Shown here: positions 10,843 to 23,104 of the stretch, in pieces | Layout: each line of letters starts with the position of its first letter | Position numbering within the stretch: the stretch's first letter is position 1 | Source: Micrasema longulum | Lineage: Eukaryota; Arthropoda; Insecta; Trichoptera; Brachycentridae | Assembly (NCBI GenBank): GCA_022494885.1 | Contig: JAGVSM010004935.1 | Coordinates: 36,833-100,832 of the forward strand | Length of the DNA: 64,000 nucleotides | Direction of reading: 5' to 3' | Translations under genes and position numbers: made by a program | The notes under the pieces: generated by a model | The model's database searches: none | The model's input: the letters and a program-made list of their open reading frames with translations, nothing else | What the model was told of the DNA's origin: nothing

Positions 10843-12133
10843 CGAGGGCGGATTGATAATGAAGCTACCTAGCGCTAGATGGTAGCATTAACACAAAAAA
10901 GATTTATTTTTTCAAAATTGCAATCTGTCAAACGGCAGCTGCTAAAATGTTACCCAAATTCATCGATTAGTTTATTTGTTGTAGTCGTTTGAAGTAAACA
11001 ACTTTTGTGTTTCTTGAAAAATGGAAAAAAGCGAATTTCGTGCAGTGATTAAACACTATTATTTGAAAGGGAAAACGGCGAAAGAGACAAAAGAAAGGCT
11101 CGATAAACATTGCGAAGAGTCTGTTCCGTCAGATTACATGGTAAAATATTGGATTGCTGAATTTAAACGCGGCCGAACAAGCACTGCAACAATACCATCA
11201 ACGGGAAGGCCAAAAGAGGTGGTTATTGAAGAAAGTATCAACAAAATTCTCGATATAGTTATGAATGATCGCAGATGAAGTTGCGTGAGATTGTTGAAAT
11301 GGTAAACATCTCATAAGAACGTGTGTTCAACATTTTGCATGAACATTTGCATATGAAAAAGCTATCAGCAAGATGGGTGCCGCGTTTGCTCAGTGTCGAA
11401 CAAAAACGAGTTTGAGAGACCACTTCACAGCAGTGTTCGGACATGATAAAGCATAATATTGTTGATTTTTGGCATCGATTAATAGCTGTTGATGAAACAT
11501 GGGTGCACCACTATACACCTGAAACCAAAAATCAATCGAAACAGTGGGTGGAAGCTGGTGGAAGTGCTCCAAAGAAGGCAAAGGCAGTGAAATCGGCTGG
11601 CAAGGTTATGGCCACTGTATTTTGGGATGCACTTGGAATATTGCTCATCGATTATCTTGAAAAAGGATCCACAATCACAGGAAAGTATTATCGTGCATTA
11701 TTGGATTAATTGAATGATGCAATAAAGGAAAAACGACTACATTTAAAGAAGGAAAAAGTGCTCTTTCTTCAAGACAACGCACCGGTTCACACAGCATTAG
11801 ATGCTAAACTTACGTGAAATACACTTCGAAGTGGTTGATCATCCACCTTATAGTCCAGACTGACTTAGCTCCTAGTGACTTTTTCCTGTTTCCAAACTTG
11901 AAAAAATGGCTCGCAGGAAAAAGATTCAGCTCAAACGAAGAAGTGATTACCGAAACTAACGCGTATTTTGAGAGGTTCCCGAAATCGTATTATTCAGATG
12001 GTATAAAAAAGTTGGAATATCGTCTTACTACTCGTAAGTGTGTCGAAGTAAAAGGAGACTATGTTGAGAAATAAATGGTTTTTGAAAAAAGTTTTTTTCC
12101 TACTTAGGTAGCTTCATTTTCAATCCGCCCTCG
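10843..12133 (+). mobile_element. Full-length mariner element, inactive
   Basis: A 1291-bp element with terminal inverted repeats starting CGAGGGCGGATTGATAATGA at the left and the matching CATTTTCAATCCGCCCTCG at the right, flanked by TA on both sides (10841-10842 and 12134-12135). It contains a decayed transposase gene. Length, TA target and the D-D-D motif all fit mariner. Confidence 0.92.
11021..12074 (+). pseudogene. Mariner transposase (frameshifted)
   Basis: The N-terminal DNA-binding part (11021-11278) is intact, with the linker motif STGRPKEV. The frame then breaks near 11275, with stops near 11313 and 11413, and resumes at 11443. The catalytic block VDETWVHHY gives the first Asp and LQDNAPVHTA the second. 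HPPYSPD, just after a further frame break near 11815, gives the third, in the D34D spacing known for mariner. The C-terminus (11814-12074) is open to the end. Several separate lesions exclude a working enzyme from this copy. Confidence 0.9.
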
Positions 12134-12149
12134 TATATTCGGAAGCGAG

Positions 12150-13460
12150 AAAGACAATTTCACGCGCGAACAGCAAAGTCTCTTGTACTTCTCCTAGACG
12201 CCACTTAATAGCTTCCCGACCTTCGTCAGGGGCGGTTCTTTCGCCAGCGCCGCGAGCTTGGGCTAGTGGTTTTTTTTCATGTTTTTAGCAATTAAATTTA
12301 AAATATTATCACTTTTGTCTTCATCTATAAATAAATAATTAAATTTACTGTGAATATTACATTTTTCCCATTTAAAATCTCTCATTTTTTGCATGTGTAA
12401 TGACTACGCAAAACCGTAACACGCGGATGTTTTTGGGACAGTAAAAGGTTAAAATGTCTCGATTTCCGTCTTCTCAAAGTGGCTACCTAATTATTCGTTT
12501 CAATCCATCTACATTCTTAATTTTGTGATACGATCGGAAATAAATCGCCGTACAAAATATGGTACATTTAATTTTCTTCTTGTATTATATTTCTTTCAGC
12601 GTGTTAAGCGTTTTATTGCCGGTAGTTGTATTTTCGCTTTCTGAAGTAATTGCTAAAGCCGGATCTCTTCCGTTGCGTTTCATATTTATTTTTGTCACGT
12701 AAACAAAATGGATTCATGGACTTTTATCCGATAAAAAGTGTTGCTTATGCAACGAAATCACAACGTTTGGCCATTGGATTTTTTGCTTTTCTTGTGTGCA
12801 GAATCTTTGGTTCGATTTAGGCCCGAGTTTTCTTTATATCAACGTATTCCCGTATTACTCAATAAAGCAATGATATTTTGACACACTTTGGATCAGTGCT
12901 CCTCGACCGGCGTGCCACGGCAGACTGGTGTCCTCCGAGTTCTCTGAGTCGATACAGGTGTGACGCGGTCACACAAGACAATATTTGAACTTTTGCAACC
13001 AATGCAATTAATTCTACGGAAGCGCTGTCTCTGCAAATTCGACAGGAATTTAAAGAATTAAGTAATGACGGGACGTTAAAACTTCACTCCGCCGAAGTTC
13101 CGATAGATGTTTTCTGGATTTCCGTTAAGAAAGAATACCCTCGCATTTCTGACAAAGCCATCCAAAGGTCCTTTTCACACATGCCACGCCAATCCACCCG
13201 GCGCGCGGCGCGATAATTTTTCCGGGTTTTAATTTTTACAAGCTGACACGTTGTGCATGCGTTTGTAGGATGAACGCGGTAAAGTTACCGGGCCGGGAGG
13301 ATTTGCGTGGCATGTGTGAAAAGGGCCAAACTCTATTTCCATTTTCGACGACATATTTATGTAAGCAAAGTCTTTCAACCTTTGTGTTACTTAAAAATTA
13401 TAAGCGGTCATGCTTAAAAGGTCTTGACCTAGAACCTCGAGGTGCGCGGTCATATAAGTT
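12150..13460. other. Spacer without recognised gene
   Basis: Contains a moderately GC-rich stretch at 12150-12260 and AT-rich DNA beyond. No domain, splice-bounded exon or shared repeat was found. The open frame 13270-13464 has no supporting feature. Confidence 0.4.
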
Positions 13461-13463
13461 GTA

Positions 13464-14457
13464 ACTAACTAACTAACTAACCATCACGCCATTTCCCCGG
13501 AGGGGTAGGCAGAGAGGGGTAGCCACACCACTCTGTCCTGGCACACTTCCTTTGCTTCCTTCACATTCATACATCTTCTCATGCACGCACGTCGATTATT
13601 CCGACTTTTCACATGACCACTTTCAAGAATTTGTTGTACTTGATCATGCCATGTCTTTCTCGGCCTTCCTCGACTTCTACAACCAGACACATTCGCATCA
13701 TAAATCTTTTTAGCCGTTCTTTCATCATTCATTCGCTCCACGTGACCGAACCATCGCAAAAGACCTTTCTTAATTTTGTCGATAATGCTTAACTCAGCCT
13801 TGCATTCTGCTCTAATTTCGACATTAGGGCACCTATCATACATTGTTTTTCCGCACATTCGCCTGAGGGATCGCATTTCAACAGCATTCAGTCTACTTTC
13901 GTCCCTTTTTTCCAACTCCATGCTTCGCTTCCATACATTAGGGTTGGTACCAGAACTCCATTATGAACTGCTAATTTAGCCTCTTGCGATAGACACTTAT
14001 TTGCTACGACAGACTTTAAGGCACCATTAACTCTGTTACCGGCACTAACCCTCCTTTCAATATCCTTGTCCATATTTCCATCTCTAGTAAACATACTACC
14101 CAGATATACAAATTCTTCGACCTGTTTCAAACTATCTCCATTTACTACAATCTTACATTCAGTCATAGTTACATTTCTTTCAAAGACCATGACGTTCGAC
14201 TTTTGCACATTCATTAGCAAATCACTCTCCTTGCACACTTCGTAAACCTTTGTAACCAAGGATTGCAGTTCCTCTTCGCTGTCAGCTAGAGGACTGCGTC
14301 ATCGGCGTACAGAAGGCAACTGACAATTAGATTACTCATTTTCGCTCCCACATCCATACTTTTCAATTCTTTCATACATTTATCCATGTATATGTTGAAT
14401 AACCACGGTGACATTACACATCCCTGTTTGACTCCTTTAGGGATGTCAAACCAGGAA
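13464..14457 (-). pseudogene. RTE-type LINE fragment with TAAC-repeat tail
   Basis: On the minus strand the reverse-transcriptase finger/palm reads IPKGVKQGCVMSPWLFNIYM (14455 downward), then the catalytic CLLYADD (near 14320) followed by a stop. The thumb part (14259-13888) contains TLMYGSEAW, and the C-terminus (13921-13484) contains RWFGHVERM and GRPRKTWHDQV. YADD, YGSEAW and the WFGHV block are typical of RTE. The element ends in a short tandem repeat seen as (CTAA)n on the plus strand (13464-13482), as RTE elements commonly do. At least two frame changes are present, and the endonuclease is missing. Confidence 0.88.
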
Positions 14458-14459
14458 GT

Positions 14460-15181
14460 TAATGACCCATTTACAATATGTATTGTATATTTATTTATTT
14501 ACATATATAAGTTTATTGTACACTATTTGAGAGATAAGTCCCAACTCCATGGGTCTAAAAGTCCTACGAATTATATAATGTATGCATTTTATTTCATTGC
14601 TTACTTTATTTAACACTTATTTTAATTAACTCGTAAGGTTTTACAATAAAAACGCCTAATTTTGTGCGTGTTGAAGTGACTTTTGACGTATTTAAATAAA
14701 TTTCGGTTGAAAACCTTCTTTTGGTTGGTCATTTTATTCAAATACCTATTCATCGGCTGAAATCATTCGATTTTGCCATTTTCAAATGCCGTTCTTTCAA
14801 AGTCGTGCCATTAAAAAAAATAAACTTACATAACATCCATTAGATACAAGCAATAATTTTCTAAGGTATTTCTGGTAAAAAAGATCACTTATCACCGCGT
14901 GTTAACATTACATTTGAAGTGTGTTGTATTATTTCTAAACATGTTAATTTATTTGTTCTGGCGGATTTAGAAATAAACTGACCGGGAAATTTTCCACACT
15001 GCTGCGTAGCCCGTTCTTCATTTGGAATTACATTACAAATATTATTTTTCATCATTAATAATAATAATAGTAATAATAATCGTCGTTTTAATATTTTCTG
15101 CATTAACTTTGTGTATCATTTTAAATTAAATTTGGAGAAATAAAACTTATACTTTGTTTTTTGATACACTCACTTTATTTT
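14460..15181. other. AT-rich spacer
   Basis: No coding, RNA or repeat feature recognised except a short AAT-rich microsatellite near 15055-15080. Confidence 0.4.
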
Positions 15182-15224
15182 TACCAACTAGTTTTGGTAA
15201 CCAACTGTTACCTTCTTCAGGGTA
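15182..15224 (-). ncRNA. Hammerhead-ribozyme-like motif, Penelope type
   Basis: On the minus strand TACC (15224-15221) and GGTA (15185-15182) can form stem I. The core CTGAAGA (15220-15214) is followed by a stem II with arms GGTAAC and GTTACC. AAAAC stands where GAAAC is expected, then TA and the GTT cleavage-site triplet. Only one core base (G12 to A) departs from the hammerhead consensus. The very short stem III is a feature known from Penelope-like retroelements. It may be inactive because of the core change. Confidence 0.5.
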
Positions 15225-15639
15225 TTTTTATAACTAAACATACATAAAAGAAACCGTGAACAAATTAGTGGGTGTCGATAAGGATGAGGGAGGGGGTAAT
15301 TGTGTTTAAGGTGGGGGAAGGGAAGGGAAGGGGGTGAAAAAAAAAGTATAAGATTTATTTCTCCAAATTTAATAATAATCATCGTTTATTATCAAAAATA
15401 ACATTTACTTTATCTACTACATACACAGTAATAGGTAATAGATTTCTCTGGATCATGTCTAGTCTGCCTAACTAGGTACAACCTGTTTTAAGGCAGACAT
15501 TTTAATGCAACCAACTAGTTAATTAACTATACAGTTATACAATATAAATTTATACCATTTATTATGTAAGAATGTGTTTGAGTAAATTTTCCGATTTTTC
15601 TCGACCTAAACCCAGTAACCAATTTTAAAAAAAAATATC

Positions 15640-16045
15640 AAATTGAATCCGGGTCATGGCTTTGCAATGTTTGGGTAACATATTGAATATTTTGGGGCCC
15701 AAAAATCTGAAATTTCTTTGCCCGAATTCAGAATTTGTGGCCCCATGACCCATCCTATAGTTTGACTTCTGGTAGTGTGGGAGTGTTTCTTTTCGGATTT
15801 GATAAAATAATTTGCTTTCACAAACATTATAATTCTAAAATTATATAATTGCCTTATATCTAAGATCTCAAATTCCTCAAATAACTTGACGCTGGGGTAC
15901 CTGAAGGGCTTTTTTGAAATTATTTTAATGATTGATTTTTGAGCAGATTGGAGAGGTTTTAATATAGATTTTTTAGTGCCTCCCCATCCTATTATGCCAT
16001 AAGTTATAAATGAGTCACATAAAATAAATATAGTTGTTTGAGTTT
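15640..16045 (-). pseudogene. Jockey/CR1-like LINE ORF2 thumb and C-terminal fragment
   Basis: The minus-strand translation includes DSFITYGIIGWGGTKKSIL, PLQSAQKSIIKIISKKPFR and LYNFRIIMFVKANYF. This matches the SLVES-IRYGI-WG block and its downstream region in the 985-aa ORF of the LINE at 60569-64000. A stop closes the frame near 15657. There is no methionine start, so start-based frame finding misses it. The copy is 5'-truncated. Confidence 0.75.
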
Positions 16046-16049
16046 AAGT

Positions 16050-16890
16050 AGGGATAAGATGTTACGCATCGACTTGAAGATCCATATCTTCTAATTTACA
16101 TTACTTTTTCATTTGGAAATGGTTTGGCAATTATAGTTTTTTGGTGATGACGTATGAACCGGAGAACTTGACATTTACAAAGACGAAATTAAATTAAACT
16201 CAGCTACACATTACATAAATGACACGGAATGTGCCTGCTGCCGACTGCGACACGGTACAAATTACTATTACATAAGGGCATATTTTTTTTCTAGAAGATT
16301 GCTTCTGTAATGGTAGTCGGAACGAATCCAACTTACAAGGGACCGCCCAAAAAAGATACATATTGATAACTGTGGCCGTGAAAACCTACACTATTACTGC
16401 ACGTAATTCGTGTGTGAGTGAAATGTAGCATTTGTTTGTGTTTTTAATTCTTACTAATCTATACTTGATAGTATAAATGCGAAAGTTTGTTAGTGCTTTC
16501 TTCACGTCGCGACGGCGCGGTAGATTGACGTATTTTTTTGCACATATATAGCCGGAGAGGTGAGAAGTAAAATATGATACTTATTTTTCAACGCGAATGA
16601 AAAAAATAATAAAAATGCATAATATTTCAACATATTACAACAGAATTGTGTACATATTTTCTACGTGTAACATATTTTCGATGCACATGGAAATACATAA
16701 TTTTGTTTCCATAGTAATAAGAGTTTTTATATGTTATATAATTGAAGAGATAAGATTATGTATATATATTTGAACTTAACTATAAGCACCTGCTGACGAA
16801 CTGCATTTTATGCAGTTCAGTAGGACTTGATAATTTGTGTTTTAATTTTTGTATTTTTTTGATAAATAAATAAAAAAGACACGAAGAACA
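16050..16890. other. AT-rich spacer
   Basis: No gene or shared repeat recognised. A-rich runs and the words AATAAATAAATA near 16865 suggest old retroelement tails. Confidence 0.4.
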
Positions 16891-16894
16891 TTTT

Positions 16895-17252
16895 ACAGAA
16901 GGTAATATAGAAGTCTAGGCATCCTCAGGGCGAAATGTTCATTTTGTTTCTTCGACAATCTGACAAATTGAAAAATAATTCAATTTTTAAGTAATGCATT
17001 TGTTACATGCACATTCATTTGCTAATTACACATGAAATGTGATTGCATCCTGTTTCTTTAAGATCCTAGCAGTATTTGTACACTTTAAAAGGACACAACA
17101 CGGCATAGTTGAATTCAAATCAGGAGTTGCGTACTAAGCGACGTCTACAAAGAAACTAATGGGTCAAAACGTAAACCTACTAATTTATGAGTAGTTTAGT
17201 CGCCTTCTGTTTGATGTGCGTATGCGGTTTCTGGACTATTCTTAATTCTATG
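16895..17252 (+). mobile_element. Truncated hAT-like element (copy 2) joined to palindromic family 1 debris
   Basis: 16895-16930 carries the ATAGAAGTCTAGGCATC landmark of palindromic family 1. From 16931 the sequence follows the right half of the hAT-like family, ending in the inverted repeat CTGGACTATTCTTAATTCTATG cut at 17252 (compare 3588-3904). The left end is lost, so the junction is a rearrangement or nested insertion. Confidence 0.7.
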
Positions 17253-17451
17253 AAATGAGCATTAGAAACTACAGCGGAAAAAAGAGCCCTGCACCAGAGT
17301 ATGTAAATGAAACTGAATTAGCTTTCCTAAAATAGCTCTAAACTTGAAATCAGATCCGTGCACTTCTCATTGATTTGTCAGCGGTTATGCGCAGTTTATT
17401 CTTGTTCACTAGCTAACTAATTAATCTTTCAAAGTTTCATTCGTTTTAGAA

Positions 17452-17721
17452 TGTACTCACCTAGATAAAGGTATTATAAATACCAGCACGCAACAGTCAG
17501 TTATCGCCGTCTGTTGCGTGCTAGAGAGTTCGGCCCTTCGCGCCTCGTGTAATTGGCTCTACGGGCCTCAGTTTTTGGCTCTCCGTGCCTCGGTTAATTA
17601 GGGGCTCGGTCACCTAGAAGTCTCGTCCCTTTGGGCCTTATCTTTTTTTGGTTGTTTGGAGTAATCTAAATGTAATAAATAATAAGCTCTCACAACACTC
17701 TACACTCTCACTCTCGCTACA
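17452..17721 (+). mobile_element. Possible solo LTR with TATA box
   Basis: A 270-bp segment begins TGTACTCACC and ends CTCTCGCTACA. It contains TATAAATA at 17475-17482, an arthropod initiator-like TCAGTT at 17497-17502 and AATAAATAATAA near 17671. TG...CA ends plus promoter and poly(A) signals suggest an LTR. The spacing from TATA to initiator is shorter than usual, and only an imperfect AGAA/AAAA flank is seen. No internal retroelement sequence adjoins it. A host promoter is the alternative. Confidence 0.3.
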
Positions 17722-18826
17722 AAAACCACACAAAATTTACAGAAATATTTGTATACGTAAAAATGTTGGTTCGTAAGCAATTTTTTTTCGCGCCTCCACT
17801 CGTTTGCGAGTGGTTTTGGCTTATAGAAACAAGAATAAGAAATTTAAATAATATACGCTTCAGTGAACGACAAAAAAAACCATACCCAGGAAAAAATATA
17901 ATATAATGTGAGGTAGTAAAAATTAGTATGAAAGAGTTATGTGACAATAAAATATTATTACCGTCTAAATTAAACGTAAACATAACATGAAATTTTGGGC
18001 CAAAAGTAAAGAGGGACATTCAATTAGACTTATTATTTAAATTTGGCAAATAAAATTAAACAAATTCAAATATTTTTATTATTTGTCCTTAAGAATTTAG
18101 TCAGAAGTAAATAAGTATCCAAATCATTCGTAAGCGATTAGAATTAAAAAGAAAATAAAAAGAATTAAAAAAGATAACGGTCAGCTGTGGCCGACTGTTG
18201 CAAACACTTTTAACAGACGAAAATGACCCTGATTTAGCGTTGATACCACTATAATAAGACTCAAATTCCTGTGCGCCAGTATAAGGGACAAACGCAATCA
18301 ATCAATTCTAGAGTATTGATATTGTAGATAAACGTTCTTCAAGTCGTCGAAATTTTGTCTCAATACATATAAAGGGATTAAAGAATATTCTCTCGGTTTT
18401 AAAAAAAAAAAAATTAATAGGTACATGTTTTTGAGATAATATTATGTTCTCGTGGTTCATTTAAAAAAAACAGTTTAGAGGTTTAATATTATCGTAAAAA
18501 TAATAGTTGAAAGAAAATATTTTTATGGTTTATTTAAAACAGTAAATTAAGGTAAATATGAATACAAATATAATAGAGAGATAATTTTTTATTTCGCTCG
18601 AATATTACATGTTGACTGACGAAAATTACCCTAATTTAGCGTTGATACCCCGATAATAAAGCTGACATTCCTGTGCGCTAGTATAAGGGACAGACGAAAT
18701 CAATTAATTCTAGAGTATTAATTTTATAGACAAAAAATAATGCTTAAGACTAAATTTGGCAGATTGTTACCAACAAACTACATTAAGAATGAGTACTCAT
18801 TTTTCGAGTTATTTTAAACCTTTGTC
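17722..18826. repeat. AT-rich region with a diverged 120-bp direct repeat
   Basis: 18210-18330 and 18609-18731 share TTTAGCGTTGATACC, ATTCCTGTGCGC, AGTATAAGGGACA and AATTCTAGAGTATT in the same order and orientation. The unit has no clear coding content. The rest of the region is AT-rich without named features. Confidence 0.6.
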
Positions 18827-19629
18827 CATAGAATTAAGAATAGTCCAGAAACCGCATACGGGCATCAAACAGAAGGCAACCAAACTACTTATAAATTAGC
18901 AGGTTTACGTTTTGACCCATTAGTTTCTTTGTAGACGTCGCTCAGTACGCAACTCCTGATTCGAATTTAACCATGCCGTGTTGTGTCCTTTTAAAGTGTA
19001 GAAATACTGCTAGCAGTATTTATTTATGATCCTAGGATCATAAAGAAACAGGATGCAATCACATTTCATGTGTAATTATCAAATGAATGTGTTTGTCACA
19101 AATGTATTACTTAAAAATTGAATTATTTTTCCATCTGTCAGATTGTCCAAGAAAAAAAATGGAAATTTCGTTTGTGTTGCCAGAGTAGTAAAATTTTTTA
19201 CCCTACTTTGCTCATATAATAAGAGAAATAATGAAAATTAAACCTTGGAATAAACAACGCTGTGGTGGACATTTGGCCGTTATCTTTAAAACACAAAGTA
19301 TTATTTAACATGGTATAAAATTATCCGTTTTATGTCACATAATTTTTTTTTTATGTTTTAAGTTCAAAGTTCATTAATTCAATTACTCTTATTAAATGAC
19401 CCTTTACCTATCTACTCTGTTGTGTCAATCAATGTTTCCGCGTGCACAATAAAATTTTAGAGAAATTAACAGATTGCTTTTTTTATCTTACATTTGTGTT
19501 ATGATTATTTTTTTTCCCATCAAACAAAATTACGCGGCGAAAATAGGGCATAGTGGGGGGATTATTGGACACAGTCCGATGTATTCAAATATGATTTTAC
19601 GCTCCTTCTGGACTATTCTTAATTCTATG
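18827..19629 (-). mobile_element. hAT-like non-autonomous element, copy 3
   Basis: An 803-bp copy in reverse orientation, with CATAGAATTAAGAATAGTCC at the left and its reverse complement at the right. The flanks (CCTTTGTC and CTACAAAC) do not match, so the target duplication has decayed or recombined. The open frame at 19474-19665 only reads through the element end. Confidence 0.75.
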
Positions 19630-19859
19630 CTACAAACACAAATGTCGTCACAATTCACCAATTAGTTTTCCAGTCGCAAACATCCGTTTTTCCTAAGTAG
19701 TAAATTCCACGGATTTCAAATAAAATTAGAAAGCAAGAGTCAGTTTACAATTAAAAATTAAAACGGAGATTTTGAAAATATAAATGTTTGAAAAATTATA
19801 GTAGCGTCAAAATGAATTTTAAAAATGTTTTGGCTTCAACAATGTTTGATTATGTCCAA

Positions 19860-20425
19860 ATGCTTGCAGACTGGCTGGATTTCCTCCCTAGGGAGTTGTT
19901 CATATTTAAATTTATTTAAACAGAGAGAAAAAATTTTCGGAGAGGGAATGAGTCTAGGCACGGGCTTGATCCCATTTACAGATCATGGTCCGACATGATC
20001 CCCGTAAATGCCTAGACTTCCGGCCCCCTCAAAAAAATGCCCAAATGGAGGGAGGAAATCCAGCCAGTCTGCAAGCATTTGGACATAATCAAACATTGTT
20101 GAATTACTACCTGGTAAAAGAAGAAGTATAAAAATTGGAAAATTGTTTCCAGGCGTTGCCTAGTAGGTGATTTGGTTCAGCCGGATGAATCTCACCCACG
20201 TGATAAAGGTTTCAGCTCTTTCACTTCATAAAAGTCAACAGATGGAAGAGTTGAGGAAATGTGGATGTTCAAACATGGGCAGAATGGTGAATGTTACACA
20301 GTGTGTAAAGTGGCCACTTAAACCAGCCAATGACAGGTCATAAGCCCTGTAAATGCCTAGACTTCCATATTCCCTTCTCGAAAACTTTTTCCCTCTCTGT
20401 TGAAATAAATTTAAATATGTTTTGG
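19860..20425. repeat. Palindromic family 1, long copy
   Basis: Shows the CTCCCTAGGGAGTTGTT end motif, the GCCTAGACTTCC landmark on both sides, and a centre with CAGGCGTTGCCTAGTAGG. The arms are rearranged relative to 900-1480. Confidence 0.65.
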
Positions 20426-20639
20426 CTTACTTAAGCTGTAAAAACAAATTATATTCCCTAAGTTTTTATACATATATATCCATTTTTAGATTCAAATGGC
20501 GTTATAAAATAGTATGTGGTATGAAAGCTCTTATAAAAATGGAAATATCGACGCTGGAAAGGAAAAAGTTACCAAGCGGCGTGTAGCAACTTTACAAAAG
20601 AGCCAAATAAAGTTTTTTTTTTTTTTAAATTAATAGTAA

Positions 20640-20880
20640 TTATTAAAATACTACAACAGAGATGAAGAACATTTAAGAGAATGTAATATAGAAGTCAAGG
20701 CATCTACAGGGCTTATGACCTGTCAATGGCTGGTTTAAGTGGCCACTTTACACACTGTGTAACATTCACCATTCTGCCTATATTTGAACATCTATATTCC
20801 TTCAATTCTTTCATCTGTTGATGTTTGTGAAGTTAAAGAGCTGAAACCTTTATTTATTTCAGCTCTTTAACTTCGCATGT
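20640..20880. repeat. Palindromic family 1, single-arm copy
   Basis: One arm (GAGAATGTAATATAGAAGTC through the CACACTGTGTAACATTCACC landmark to AGAGCTGAAACCTTTAT) abuts the preceding copy after a short unique spacer. Confidence 0.6.
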
Positions 20881-22555
20881 GCATAAGTGCAGTGCACTGC
20901 CAAGTAAAAATTGGTATAAATAAGTTAGTAATTTTATTGATAGTAAAAACATGTTATAGGTACAAAGAAACAGGGATTTGTTGCAATATTATACTCGTCA
21001 GCATCATAATATTCAATACTAGCGCCAGAAGATCTAGCGAAATCGACTCTAGCGGACGATTTTCTCGTCTTGTCTACGCATGCGCAATCGTCCCCGTGCA
21101 TATTCTTTTTGCACAATTCTTTACCCTGAATTTGTATGAATTATACTATATCTCCTAAAATCGTTATTTGAGCGAGAACGCTTCATACTGATGAATCGTG
21201 CGTTAGAGGGAGAAGATAATATACATACTCCGGGCATTGCCAACGCATGCGCAAATTTTAAGTCTGAAGTTCGTTTGTAATGTCACTTTGAACATGCGCA
21301 ATGACATGATATTAGTACGAATTTAGTTGATTTAGTATCCTATAACGTGCGTATAATGTTAGATGTGCAGACTGTCATACTATTGCTCGTTTATCGTCTC
21401 AGACCTGTCATCATGTAATAATTTTATTGAACTCAATATACAAGTTGACAAAATGTAAAGAAATGCACTGCCAATGTGCATTGGTCAGGAGCCGCCGTGG
21501 TGTATGTGTATGTATATATTTATAAATGTGTGTACACATGTATGTATACGTGTGTGTGTATGTGTGCATATGCATGTGTAATGTGTATGTATCAGGGGCG
21601 AACCGTGTATAGAAGCGATTATGCGCAGCTTTTCATTATATTTGACCAACCATAATAATGTTTTAATGTAACTTTTTTTACAGAAAAACAAATAAATAAT
21701 TAACATTTATTTTAAAACATTTCCACCGTTTGTATTTTTATCCTAATACAGCGCTTGCGGTGAGCCAAGAAATTAGCCGATTATTCCAGCGTATTTTTCG
21801 TACAAATAAGTATACTATATTTTGAATCTATTAACCCCAGTGCGGGTTTTTTCTCCTAGATAACACAAATTATTTGAAGATTCTTGATTTGGAAAACAGT
21901 ATTTCAAACATTTTTTCTTAAGTACTATTTTTCTTTGAGATGGTACTTTTGACATAAGACCATAATTACTTTCATGCGTCATATTGCAGGACGTATAGCG
22001 CTCCACGCGGCCGTTTTTAGCACCATTAATTAATAGAAAAATGCTGCCAGTTGACATTTCAATTAAATACCTAATATCGACTAAATTCATAGTGGTATTT
22101 TTTATTTTTTTTCAATGAATTATGTATTAAAGTAATGGATAATATATCTTTATAATATATTATATCACGAAGTTACATCGTTCGAGTTGATTCCATGGAT
22201 GAGAGTTGTTGTATCACACAGAACCACAGAAAAATATCAATTTATAGTTTATATTACTTACATTATATTATGTACCTCCTATGTAGGTACAAATATATGA
22301 TATTCTTTTATGGCTTACCCGTAAATAAAATCACCATTCGCCACTAGTATGTATGTGTGCGTATTTATGTATGTAAATATCTTAAATATATTTTTGTATA
22401 TCCCTATACGAATGTGGGTACATTTCCTTATTTTTACTTATTATTGTTTCTATTATTTTTCTTATGTTATTCCTACTTTTAATTTAATGTATATACTTAT
22501 GTTACACTGCTTATTTATTTATTTGACACTTTATATACATATACAATAAATATAC
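20881..22555. other. Spacer with TG microsatellite and clustered GCATGCGCA motifs
   Basis: Near 21076, 21245 and 21293 the ATGCGCAA word occurs within larger palindromic GCATGCGC-like sites. A TG-rich run (TATGTGTATG repeats) spans about 21496-21590. No believable gene is seen: the open frames at 20877-21158, 21485-21706, 21815-22090 and 22349-22549 lack motifs. Confidence 0.4.
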
Positions 22556-22559
22556 ATAA

Positions 22560-23090
22560 AAGGGCGGGCATATTGCCTCAAGGCAATTTCTTCCTACCTA
22601 CCCAAACCGTTCAGTTTGAGAAAATTATAAATACATGGACATATTGAATCTTACAATTTTATACAAAAATTAAAAGCAAAGATTAACAAAAATAAATATA
22701 TATATAAAAAATAACACTATACTATGAAGAGAGGAGAGTGGACTGCTGCACTTGAATGAATTACCAATAAATGTTAAAACCCGTAGGGCGTATAAATGAT
22801 TAAATAAATAAATCTCATACATACGTATTATTTTTTGCGTGATTCCCACATAATTTAAATGAAAAATGGAAATACGAGATTCTTTATTTATTAATAAAAA
22901 ACTTTAATTTGCTCCTCTCCTCTGTAAAGTTGCTTCATGCCGCTTGGTAACTTTTTCCATTCCAGCGTCAATATTTACTCAATTAATTAAGATAATTTTC
23001 TAATATATATGTTTTTTTCACATATTTCTTGATAAAACTCCATTTATAGTTAATGATTTCGACAAAAATATCAGTAAAAACCTTTGTTGA
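22560..23090. other. AT-rich spacer with possible LINE 3' tail
   Basis: GGGCGGGCATATTGCCTCAA and CAATTTCTTCC at 22562-22596 resemble the LINE 3' ends at 42625-42660 and 42842-42880. The rest has no recognisable feature. Confidence 0.35.
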
Positions 23091-23104
23091 GTTTGCTTTG
23101 TTTT

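Noticed and set aside
19474..19665. Frame with HSGGIIGHSPMYSNM, repeated at 2813-3253
   Set aside because: The shared peptide is a read-through of the same non-coding hAT-like terminus in different copies, not a conserved protein.
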